Assembly (NCBI GenBank): GCA_031283865.1
Contig: JAITAX010000089.1
Span: 1 to 9,516, forward strand
Direction of reading: 5' to 3'
DNA: 9,516 nt
Source of the DNA: Eubacteriales Family XIII. Incertae Sedis bacterium
Lineage (GTDB): Bacteria; Bacillota; Clostridia; Peptostreptococcales; Anaerovoracaceae
Of this stretch, positions 1 through 6,340 are shown piece after piece. The notes below the pieces were generated by a model. That model did no database searches. It was not told where the DNA came from and saw only the letters and a list, made by a program, of their open reading frames with translations. The position numbers were made by a program, and so were the translations under genes. The first letter of the stretch is position 1, and each line of letters starts with the position of its first letter.

Positions 1-567
1 CCGGAGGCGGCCCCTGCGCCGCAGCCCGCGCCCGCTCCGGCCCCCGCGGCCTCTGCGCCGCCGCCCCCGGCACCCGCTCCGGTTCCCGCCGCCGCGCCGC
101 CGCCTCCCGCGCCCATGCCGCAACCCGCGCCGCCGCCCATGCCGCCGCAGGCGGCGCCCTACCCGGCCGCGCCCTATCCGGCTGCGCCCTATGCGCAACC
201 CGCGCCGGCGTATCAGGCGCCCCCCGGATATTACGCGCAACCCGCGCCGGCGGAGCGGGTCGCGACGACGCCGTACAGCTTTAAGTCGTTTGACGCGGGC
301 GGTGCGGCTTACGAGCAGGACAACCTCGATCTCGTCATGACCGTGCCGATTCAGATCAGCGTAGAACTCGGTCGCACGAAGCGCAAGATCAAGGACATCG
401 CGGATCTGGGCGTCGGAAACATCGTGGAACTCGACCGTCAGGCGGGCGATCAGGTGGATGTTATCGCGAACGGCAGACTGATTGCAAAGGGCGACGTGGT
501 GGTCGTGGACGACAACTACAGCGTGCGGATCACGGAGATAATCAGGCAGCCGGAAGAATTTGCCTGA
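1..567 (+). CDS. fliN: Flagellar motor switch protein FliN/FliY, C-terminal part (5' end outside window)
   Basis: The frame is open from base 1 to the TGA at 565-567, giving 188 residues without the true start; the ATG at 115 is internal to the linker and is not a credible start. Visible residues 1 to about 85 are almost only Pro, Ala, Gln and Tyr, a disordered linker. Residues about 109-188, starting LDLVMTVPIQISVELGRTK, form a SpoA (FliN C-terminal) domain with the usual VELDRQAGDQVDVIANGRLIAKGDVVVVD core. In the family this domain builds the lower C-ring of the rotor, contacts FliM, receives CheY-P and docks export cargo. Bacillota FliY proteins carry a CheC-like phosphatase domain ahead of such a linker; whether this one does cannot be seen, so fliN versus fliY is open. 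cheY lies 75 bases downstream, which fits a switch gene. Confidence 0.93.
   Translation, partial: PEAAPAPQPAPAPAPAASAPPPPAPAPVPAAAPPPPAPMPQPAPPPMPPQAAPYPAAPYPAAPYAQPAPAYQAPPGYYAQPAPAERVATTPYSFKSFDAGGAAYEQDNLDLVMTVPIQISVELGRTKRKIKDIADLGVGNIVELDRQAGDQVDVIANGRLIAKGDVVVVDDNYSVRITEIIRQPEEFA
154..252 (+). repeat. Short in-frame tandem repeats in the Pro/Ala linker of FliN/FliY
   Basis: Three consecutive 15-base units at 154-168, 169-183 and 184-198 each begin GCGCCCTA(C/T) and encode APYPA, APYPA and APYAQ. A second unit of 21 bases at 190-210 recurs at 232-252 with one difference and encodes YAQPAPA both times. The repeats keep the reading frame and lie in a disordered linker, so unit number could vary by slippage without breaking the protein. 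That last point is inference. Confidence 0.8.
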
Positions 568-626
568 CGCGCCGGCGAAAGGGAGTGCAGTGTCAAGAAA
601 ACGAGGACAAGGATTTTATAGGTCAC

Positions 627-634
627 AGGAGAGG
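627..634 (+). promoter_or_regulatory. Ribosome binding site of cheY
   Basis: AGGAGAGG ends 8 bases before the ATG at 643. It is the strongest Shine-Dalgarno match in the window. cheY is therefore probably translated independently rather than by coupling to fliN/fliY, whose stop is 75 bases upstream. Confidence 0.75.
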
Positions 635-642
635 GATAAAAA

Positions 643-1005
643 ATGGCAAAGATTTTAATCGTGGACGATGCGGCTTTCATGAGGATGATGGTTAAGGACA
701 ATTTGAAGAAAGCCGGCTATACGGACTTCGTCGAGGCGGGGAACGGGGAAGAGGCTATGGCGATCTACAGCGAGCAGAATCCCGATATGGTGCTGCTTGA
801 CATCACCATGCCGGTCAAGGACGGCATCGAAACGCTGACGGCCATCAAGCAGAAGAACCCTGCGGCCAAGGTGGTTATGTGCTCCGCGATGGGGCAGGAA
901 AGCATGGTCGTGGAAGCCATCAAGCTGGGCGCCCTGGATTTCATCGTGAAGCCTTTCAAGCCGGAGAGACTCGTGCAGACCGTCAAAAGCATATTGGGCG
1001 AGTAG
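643..1005 (+). CDS. cheY: Chemotaxis response regulator CheY
   Basis: This is a stand-alone receiver domain of 120 residues, the normal CheY length, with no output domain. The acidic pair D8-D9, the phospho-acceptor D53 (LLDITMP), the switch residue S81 (MCSAMGQ) and K103 (VKPF) are all present, so it should be phosphorylatable. In the family, CheA phosphorylates CheY, and CheY-P binds the FliM/FliN(Y) switch to change rotation bias. The start is clear: ATG behind a strong ribosome binding site. It sits between the switch gene and fliO, the same position as in the Bacillus fla/che operon, which supports a motility role over another regulator. fliO begins 6 bases after the stop. Other chemotaxis genes are not in the window. 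Confidence 0.95.
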   Translation: MAKILIVDDAAFMRMMVKDNLKKAGYTDFVEAGNGEEAMAIYSEQNPDMVLLDITMPVKDGIETLTAIKQKNPAAKVVMCSAMGQESMVVEAIKLGALDFIVKPFKPERLVQTVKSILGE

Positions 1006-1011
1006 ACGGCC

Positions 1012-1368
1012 TTGGGAAACGTGTGGTCGATTGCGATGACCCTCGTCGGCATAACAGCCGTTCTTGCGCTCACCTATTTTGCCAGCAGGTGGTATGCGGG
1101 CAGGATGGGGCCGACGGTCATGGGGAAGCACATCAAGGTGGTGGACAGGCTGCTCGTCGGCAAAGCCGCGTCCATTCTGATCCTTGAGCTGTCGGGCGTC
1201 CAATACTTAGTCGGCGTTACCGAGCAGGGGATCAGCATATTGAAAGAACTTGATGAACCCGTCGGCGCGGACGGAAACGGTCGCGGCACCGCTTTCAATC
1301 TGCGGCAAATCGACTTTCGCGACATCCTGCGCAGCCGCAGCAAGCGGAAAGGCGGCGATCCGCAATGA
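1012..1368 (+). CDS. fliO: Flagellar biosynthetic protein FliO (FliZ-like in Bacillota naming)
   Basis: A small protein of 118 residues with one predicted membrane segment (about residues 4-25) followed by a cytoplasmic domain with VVDRLLVGKAASILILEL and YLVGVTEQGISIL, typical of the FliO/FliZ family. The C-terminal tail is basic (RSRSKRKGGD). FliO is an assembly chaperone for the FliP ring of the export gate and is often poorly conserved, so identity rests on the fold pattern plus its place directly before fliP. The start is uncertain: TTG at 1012, GTG at 1021 and ATG at 1036 are all in frame. TTG or GTG keeps the membrane segment intact, while the ATG would trim it. Only weak purine stretches precede it, so translation is probably coupled to cheY, whose stop is 6 bases upstream in the same frame. 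The stop overlaps the fliP start as ATGA. Confidence 0.87.
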   Translation: MGNVWSIAMTLVGITAVLALTYFASRWYAGRMGPTVMGKHIKVVDRLLVGKAASILILELSGVQYLVGVTEQGISILKELDEPVGADGNGRGTAFNLRQIDFRDILRSRSKRKGGDPQ

Positions 1369-2021
1369 TAGATATTGCAATCAACGGCGGTGCGTCCGAT
1401 GTGATTAGGATCATCGTCATACTGACGATCATCACGCTCGCTCCGTTCCTGCTCCTGATGATGACCTGCTTCACGCGCATCATCATCGTTTTGGGATTTT
1501 TGCGGCAGGCGATGGGTCTCCAGCAGACCCCGCCGACGCAGGTGCTGATCGGTTTGGCGCTGTTTATCACGTTTTTTATCATGTCGCCCGTCCTCTCCGA
1601 GATCAACGAGACGGCCTTGCAGCCGTACAACGAGCGGGAGATCGAGACGACTGTATTTCTGGAAAGGGCTGCGGAGCCGATCAAGGAGTTCATGCTGACG
1701 CAGGCGGGGACCGATGAGGTGAATTTTTTCCGCGGGCTTTCGCGGGAACCGGCCGTCGCCGAACTTTCGGGTATGCAGCTGCCGCTGAACATAGTGGTTC
1801 CGGCCTTTGTGATCAGCGAATTAAAGAGAGCATTCATCATGGGATTTTTATTGTTTATCCCATTTTTGGTAATAGATACTATAGTTGCGAGCACCCTTAT
1901 GTCGATGGGTATGATTATGCTGCCGCCGGTCATGATCTCGATGCCGTTCAAGATCCTGCTCTTCGTGGTCGTGGACGGTTGGAGCTTGCTTGTGAACACC
2001 CTCGTGATGTCGTTCAATTAG
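1365..2021 (+). CDS. fliP: Flagellar export gate protein FliP
   Basis: FliP forms the pentameric core of the export gate with FliQ and FliR. The 218 residues include the family signatures TCFTRIIIVLGFLRQAMG (about 34-51), LIGLALFITFFIMSPV (about 61-76), the FLLFIPFLVIDTIVAS segment and the C-terminal FKILLFVVVDGWSLLV. Four membrane segments are expected: about 13-45, 60-78, 153-175 and 190-215. The start ATG overlaps the fliO stop. An in-frame TGA lies at 1254-1256, and no ATG, GTG or TTG occurs between it and 1365, so this start is firm. The protein is therefore about 27 residues shorter than Salmonella FliP (245 residues) at the N-terminus and lacks the usual cleavable signal peptide. Codons around 1820-1905 are unusually AT-rich compared with the rest of the gene. 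Confidence 0.96.
   Translation: MIDIAINGGASDVIRIIVILTIITLAPFLLLMMTCFTRIIIVLGFLRQAMGLQQTPPTQVLIGLALFITFFIMSPVLSEINETALQPYNEREIETTVFLERAAEPIKEFMLTQAGTDEVNFFRGLSREPAVAELSGMQLPLNIVVPAFVISELKRAFIMGFLLFIPFLVIDTIVASTLMSMGMIMLPPVMISMPFKILLFVVVDGWSLLVNTLVMSFN
1839..1867 (+). other. Hairpin followed by a T run inside fliP
   Basis: ATGGGAT at 1839-1845 is exactly complementary to ATCCCAT at 1857-1863, with an 11-base loop. Four further T bases follow at 1864-1867. The layout resembles a weak intrinsic terminator or pause site inside the coding region. The stem has only three GC pairs, so strong termination is unlikely, and the TTT-rich codons also encode a conserved hydrophobic segment. This is a structural observation; function is unproven. 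Confidence 0.3.
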
Positions 2022-2109
2022 CGCATCTGTAGGGATTTCGATTTTACTCGGGGAGGCTTTCGGCGCGAAAGCGCGGTTTGCGTCTCGGACGGCGGCGGGG
2101 GTTTTGCAC
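2022..2109 (+). other. fliP-fliQ spacer with small hairpins
   Basis: This 88-base gap is unusual in a run of overlapping or nearly touching genes. It holds two mutually exclusive small hairpins: GCTTTC (2056-2061) with GAAAGC (2067-2072) around a 5-base loop, and GCGC (2063-2066) with GCGC (2071-2074) around a GAAA tetraloop. No T run follows, so it is not a terminator. The FliP end just before it matches the family, so the gap is not the remains of a frameshifted FliP end. A G run at 2097-2101 may act as the ribosome binding site of fliQ. Confidence 0.45.
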
Positions 2110-2379
2110 ATGACGACAATACAGCTTCAGGAGATCCTGCGGGATGCGGTCATAACGGGCTTCGCGACGGGTGGGCCGATTTTGCTGGTTAGCATCGCCG
2201 TCGGTTTAGTCATCGCGATCTTTCAGGCCGCGACCTCGATCAACGAGCAGACGCTGACCTTTGTGCCCAAGATCGTCGTCATGGCCTTGATGCTTATCAT
2301 CTTCGGCGGCTTTATGATGCAGCAGCTTGCGGACTTCACGCTGCGCATCTTCCGGGTCATGGCCGAGATGACGGGTTGA
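2110..2379 (+). CDS. fliQ: Flagellar export gate protein FliQ
   Basis: A small membrane protein with two hydrophobic helices (about residues 13-38 and 50-75), starting MTTIQLQEILRDA and containing GPILLVSIAVGLVIAIFQAATSI, INEQTLTFVPK and the C-terminal FTLRIF; all are standard FliQ features. Four FliQ copies wrap the FliP-FliR core of the export gate in the basal-body membrane patch. I prefer the ATG at 2110 because it gives 89 residues, the usual FliQ length, and puts the G run at 2097-2101 eight bases upstream. An in-frame TTG at 2104 would add only two residues. fliR starts 4 bases after the stop. Confidence 0.96.
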   Translation: MTTIQLQEILRDAVITGFATGGPILLVSIAVGLVIAIFQAATSINEQTLTFVPKIVVMALMLIIFGGFMMQQLADFTLRIFRVMAEMTG

Positions 2380-2383
2380 CGCG

Positions 2384-3151
2384 ATGCCGAGTTGGAATGA
2401 TCTGCTGCTTTTGCTCTTTGCCGCGTGCCGGATGTTCGGCGTGATTTTCATGAATCCCGTGCTCGGCAGGCAGATTATGCCGACGATTGTGAAGATCGGT
2501 TTGTCGCTCGGCGTTGCGATGTTCGCGATGCGGGACCTCGCGGGGACGAACGTCACAGACTACACGGGCATAGACATGCTGTTCTCCATGCTCAAGGAGT
2601 TCGCCGTGGGTTTCACGCTCGGCTTCGTGATGACGATGTTTTTCAGCGTGTTCCACATAGGCGGGCAGATCATCGACTTCCAGATGGGCCTTGCGATGGC
2701 GACCATGTTCGACCCGACGAGCAATTCACAGATTACCATAACGGGCAATCTGATTACGATATTTTATACGCTGCTCTTCTTCGTGACGGACAGCCATTTG
2801 AACCTCTTGGCGATTGCCGCGCATTCCTACAGGGTGGCGCCCCTCGGCCTTGAAGCCTTGGACGGGGCGAGGATCGGCGTATATGCAGCGGAACTCTTTG
2901 CCTATATATTTATCTACGCGGTGCAATTGGCCCTGCCGTGGATCGTTACGATTATGGTGGTTGAGGTTGCGGTCGGGATCATGATGAAAGTGGTGCCGAA
3001 TATCAATGTATTCGTCGTCAATATACAGATGAAAGTCGTCTGCGGTCTCGTCGTGCTCGTTACGATTATTCCCGCGCTCGTTCGTTTCATGACGCAGATC
3101 AACAGGCTCATGATGGAACAGTTGGAAGAGGCCCTGATGCACTTGGTGTAA
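2384..3151 (+). CDS. fliR: Flagellar export gate protein FliR
   Basis: 255 residues, close to the normal FliR length of about 260, with five to six hydrophobic segments and the family motifs RMFGVIFMNPVLGRQIMP (about 16-34), EFAVGFTLGFVMTMFF (about 72-87) and GGQIIDFQMGLAMATMFDP (about 92-110). FliR completes the FliP5-Q4-R1 export gate and is sometimes fused to FlhB. Here the two are separate, with flhB starting 10 bases later. The ATG at 2384 follows the fliQ stop by 4 bases with only a weak GGG upstream, so translational coupling to fliQ is likely. Confidence 0.96.
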   Translation: MPSWNDLLLLLFAACRMFGVIFMNPVLGRQIMPTIVKIGLSLGVAMFAMRDLAGTNVTDYTGIDMLFSMLKEFAVGFTLGFVMTMFFSVFHIGGQIIDFQMGLAMATMFDPTSNSQITITGNLITIFYTLLFFVTDSHLNLLAIAAHSYRVAPLGLEALDGARIGVYAAELFAYIFIYAVQLALPWIVTIMVVEVAVGIMMKVVPNINVFVVNIQMKVVCGLVVLVTIIPALVRFMTQINRLMMEQLEEALMHLV

Positions 3152-3161
3152 TACGGTATAA

Positions 3162-4253
3162 ATGGCTGATACCAACAAAACAGAAAAGGCCACAGGCAAA
3201 AAGCGGAACGACGAACGCAAGAAAGGCAATGTGTTCAAGAGCCGCGACGTGGTGAGCGTGGTTTCCCTGCTGATGGGTTTCATGCTCGTGTCCGCGCTGA
3301 GCGGGCATATGTACACGCAGATGCGGGAATTGTACCTTTATATCATGGATTTTGCCGGCACCGCGACGGAGCTTACGATTGCGCAGGCCGGCGCCTTGGC
3401 AAGGGAGATGACGACGACGGCGGCTGTTGCGGTCGCGCCCGTGCTGGTCGTGATGTTTCTCATCGCCGTGTTCGCGAATGCGGCGCAGACGAAATTCCTG
3501 CTGGCATGGACCTTGCTCAAGCCCAAGTTCAACCGCATGAATCCGATTTCGGGCATAAAGCGCCTGTTCTTTTCGCTAAATTCGCTCGTCGAGCTGGCGA
3601 AGAGCATCGTGAAGATCGCGGTGGTGTTCTGGTTGGTGTACGGCACGATTCGGGACCTGATATTCGTGGCGCCGGATTTGCTGAATACGCAGCTGGACGA
3701 GGGTCTGCACTTCATGCGCGACGAGATCATGGGCATGGTTTTCATCGTGTGCCTGATTTTCACGGTCGTCGCGGTGCTGGATTTCTTCTACCAGCGATAC
3801 GATTACGAGAAGAAGCTCCGCATGTCCAAGCAGGAGGTCAAGGACGAGTACAAGCAGACCGAGGGCGACCCGATGATTAAGGGCAAGCGGCGTGAGAAGC
3901 AGCGCGAGATCAGCATGAGCCGCATGATGCAGCAGATCCCGCAGGCGGATGTGGTGGTGCGGAACCCGACCCATTTCGCGGTTGCGCTCAAATACGACAT
4001 CGATAAGGACCCGGCGCCCGTCGTGCTGGCAAAGGGACAGGATTATGTGGCCCTGCGCATGATCTCCATAGCGGAGCAGCATAAGGTGTTGATGACGGAA
4101 AACCCGTCCTTGGCGCGCAGCCTCTACGGGGCGACGGAGGTGGGCGGATACATCCCGGCGGCTTTCTTCCACGCGGTGGCGGAGGTCATGGCTTGGGTAT
4201 ATGAACAGCAGAAGCGCGACATCCGGGCGGAGGAACGAAGACAGCCGAACTGA
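3162..4253 (+). CDS. flhB: Flagellar export switch protein FlhB
   Basis: FlhB is the export-gate component that switches secretion from rod/hook to filament substrates. At 363 residues it is of normal length. The N-terminus MADTNKTEKATGKKRNDERK is the classic basic leader. Four membrane segments (about 30-50, 84-108, 144-165 and 188-212) are followed by the charged linker (YEKKLRMSKQEVKDEYKQTE) and the cytoplasmic domain. The autocleavage motif N268-P269-T270-H271 is intact, so self-cleavage between Asn and Pro is expected, as in the family. The gene starts 10 bases after fliR, and the flhA ATG lies 17 bases after its stop. Nothing suggests truncation. Confidence 0.97.
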   Translation: MADTNKTEKATGKKRNDERKKGNVFKSRDVVSVVSLLMGFMLVSALSGHMYTQMRELYLYIMDFAGTATELTIAQAGALAREMTTTAAVAVAPVLVVMFLIAVFANAAQTKFLLAWTLLKPKFNRMNPISGIKRLFFSLNSLVELAKSIVKIAVVFWLVYGTIRDLIFVAPDLLNTQLDEGLHFMRDEIMGMVFIVCLIFTVVAVLDFFYQRYDYEKKLRMSKQEVKDEYKQTEGDPMIKGKRREKQREISMSRMMQQIPQADVVVRNPTHFAVALKYDIDKDPAPVVLAKGQDYVALRMISIAEQHKVLMTENPSLARSLYGATEVGGYIPAAFFHAVAEVMAWVYEQQKRDIRAEERRQPN

Positions 4254-4270
4254 AAGCGAGAGATTTGGGC

Positions 4271-6340
4271 ATGAAAAGCATACTGAACAATATAATCGTA
4301 TTCTTCGTAATCGGGATCATCGCTTTGTTTTTCATCCCGCTGCCTACCTTTGTGCTGGATTTCATGTTCATCGTCAGCATCACGATTTCGCTTCTGGTGC
4401 TCGTCATGACTATGTACATAAGCGGGCCGCTGGATTTTTCGATCTTCCCGTCGCTGCTGCTGATTACGACCATACTGCGCTTGGCGCTGAACATCTCTTC
4501 GACGCGGCTCATCCTGACGGAACAGGGACAGGCCGGCAAGGTCATAGAAACCTTTGGCACTTTCGTGCTGCGCGGCAACGCGATTGTCGGCTTCATCATA
4601 TTTATGATTATCATTACGGTGCAGTTCGTCGTGATTACGAAAGGCGCCGAGCGCATAGCCGAGGTGTCCGCGCGCTTCACCTTGGACGCGATGCCGGGCA
4701 AGCAGATGGCTATAGACGCGGATATGAACTCGGGCCTGATTACGGAGGACGAGGCGAAGCAGAGGCGCGAGAAGATACAGCGGGAATCGGAGTTTTTCGG
4801 GGCCATGGACGGCGCGACGAAGCTCGTGAAAGGCGACGCCATAGCGGCCATCATCATCGCTTTCATCAACCTGATCGCCGGCTCCGTCATCGGCATGGTG
4901 CAGAGCGGCCTGACCTTTTCGGAGGTGCTGAACATATATTCGATCGCCACCGTCGGGGACGGGCTCGTCAGCCAGCTGCCCGCGCTCATGATCTCGACGG
5001 CCACGGGCATGATCGTCACGCGCTCCGCCTCGGAGGGCAATCTGAACGAGGACGTGAAGCGCCAGTTTATGTCGCAGCCGCGCACGCTGCTGTTCGCGGG
5101 AATCGCGATCCTGTTCATGAACCTGATACCGGGCGCCCCGCACATTCAGATCAGCGCAATCGGCCTGCTGCTGGTCGCGCTCGGCATCGTTCTTCTTCGC
5201 GCACAGCAGAAAGAGGTTGTCACGGCGGAGCGCTCCGAGATGCAGGAGCTGATCGAGGAGGAGGGGACGGAGGCCGATTACTACAGGAATATCGACAACG
5301 TATACAACCTGCTCGGCGTCGAACCGATAGAGATGGAATTTGGATATTCGCTGTTGCCGCTCGTGGACGAAGCCAGCGGCGGCAGCTTCATAGATCGCAT
5401 CGTCATATTCCGCAAGCAGTTCGCGCTCGACATGGGCGCGGTGGTGCCGACGGTGCGGCTGCGCGACAACGGCCTGATTAACCCGAACCAGTATCTCGTG
5501 AAGATCAAGGGGGAGGAGGTCGCGCGCGGCGAGGTGCTTGTGGACTACTATCTGGCGCTCGACCCCGGCAACGCCGCCGGGTCCATCGAGGGCATCGATA
5601 CGATTGAGCCGGCCTACGAGATCCCGGGCAAGTGGATTACGGAGAGCGAACGGGAGATGGCGGAAGTCTACGGCTACACGGTGATCGACGCGCTGTCCGT
5701 CATCGTGACGCACATGTCCGAGGTCATCAAGCGCCACATCCACGAGCTGATTAGCAGACAGGACGTCAACGTGCTGCTCGAAAATGTGAAGAAGAGCAAC
5801 AGCGCCATCGTGGACGACGTGATCCCGAATGTCGTCAGCATATCCGATCTGCAGAAGATTCTCATGAACCTGCTGCGCGAGGGCGTGCCGATTCGCGATA
5901 TGGAGAGCATACTCGAGTGTCTGGGGGACCACGGGAATACGATCAAGGACACGGACATGCTGACGGAGTACGTGCGGCAGCGGCTCAAGAGGACGATTAC
6001 GCGGAAGTACACGGACGGCGGCAGCATCAAGGTGCTGACGCTCGATCAGGGCGTGGAGAACGACATATTAAATTCGGCGAAGCAGAGCGATCACGGCAGC
6101 TATCTCGCGCTGGAGCCGCAGACGGTGCAGAAGATCGTGGAGGATGTGAACGCGCAGATCAACCGCGTGAAAGAAATCGTTCACCGGCCCGTGATCCTGA
6201 CCTCGCCGATTGTGCGCATCTACTTCAAGCGCCTGATGGACCAATTTTTGCCTAATTTGACGGTTTTGTCATTTAACGAGATAGATTCCAATATTCAGAT
6301 ACAGGCCATCGGGCTGATACAGGGAAATCATGGAAGTTGA
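4271..6340 (+). CDS. flhA: Flagellar export gate protein FlhA
   Basis: FlhA is the largest export-gate subunit; its nonameric cytoplasmic ring receives chaperone-cargo complexes and couples export to the proton gradient. The first 330 or so residues hold about eight membrane segments. The FHIPEP signature region is clear: RLALNISSTRLIL (from R70), ITKGAERIAEVSARF, then DAMPGKQMAIDAD (139-151), and a KGDA whose Asp is residue 189 and matches the functionally important Asp208 of Salmonella by my alignment from memory. Residues about 340-689 form the four-part cytoplasmic domain. The ATG at 4271 gives 689 residues, the usual size; an in-frame TTG at 4265 adds only two. The last 11 bases overlap fliA. 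Codons near 6241-6300 become AT-rich (TTG, TCA, CAA, ATA), unlike the rest of the gene. flhF and flhG, which often follow flhA, are absent. Confidence 0.97.
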   Translation: MKSILNNIIVFFVIGIIALFFIPLPTFVLDFMFIVSITISLLVLVMTMYISGPLDFSIFPSLLLITTILRLALNISSTRLILTEQGQAGKVIETFGTFVLRGNAIVGFIIFMIIITVQFVVITKGAERIAEVSARFTLDAMPGKQMAIDADMNSGLITEDEAKQRREKIQRESEFFGAMDGATKLVKGDAIAAIIIAFINLIAGSVIGMVQSGLTFSEVLNIYSIATVGDGLVSQLPALMISTATGMIVTRSASEGNLNEDVKRQFMSQPRTLLFAGIAILFMNLIPGAPHIQISAIGLLLVALGIVLLRAQQKEVVTAERSEMQELIEEEGTEADYYRNIDNVYNLLGVEPIEMEFGYSLLPLVDEASGGSFIDRIVIFRKQFALDMGAVVPTVRLRDNGLINPNQYLVKIKGEEVARGEVLVDYYLALDPGNAAGSIEGIDTIEPAYEIPGKWITESEREMAEVYGYTVIDALSVIVTHMSEVIKRHIHELISRQDVNVLLENVKKSNSAIVDDVIPNVVSISDLQKILMNLLREGVPIRDMESILECLGDHGNTIKDTDMLTEYVRQRLKRTITRKYTDGGSIKVLTLDQGVENDILNSAKQSDHGSYLALEPQTVQKIVEDVNAQINRVKEIVHRPVILTSPIVRIYFKRLMDQFLPNLTVLSFNEIDSNIQIQAIGLIQGNHGS
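6257..6285 (+). promoter_or_regulatory. Candidate internal promoter for fliA (weak)
   Basis: Within the AT-rich end of flhA, TTGACG (6257-6262, five of six bases of the vegetative -35 consensus) is followed after 17 bases by GATAGA (6280-6285, only three of six of the -10). A second reading pairs TTGCCT (6248-6253) with TTTAAC (6272-6277) at 18 bases, four of six at each box. Either would start transcription 35-50 bases before the fliA ATG. The -10 matches are poor, so this is a candidate only. No sigma-28 type TAAA-N15-GCCGATAA site was seen here. Confidence 0.22.

Noticed and set aside
115..567. ATG at 115 as the start of a short FliN
   Set aside because: The frame is open to the window edge with the same Pro/Ala composition upstream and no ribosome binding site, so the ATG is an internal Met.
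590..620. Possible vegetative promoter before cheY (TGTCAA, 18-base spacer, TTTATA)
   Set aside because: Both boxes match poorly and the gap is short; a ribosome binding site explains the only conserved-looking part.
5315..5335. GAACCGATAGAG as a sigma-28 -10 element
   Set aside because: It is only a partial match, lacks a TAAA-type -35 at the right distance, and lies mid-gene in flhA with no gene start nearby.
4124..5932. A 602-codon open frame on the minus strand opposite flhA
   Set aside because: It is rich in His, Arg and Asp, resembles no family I know, and mirrors the codon bias of flhA, where GC-rich codons remove stops on the opposite strand. It is a shadow, not a gene.
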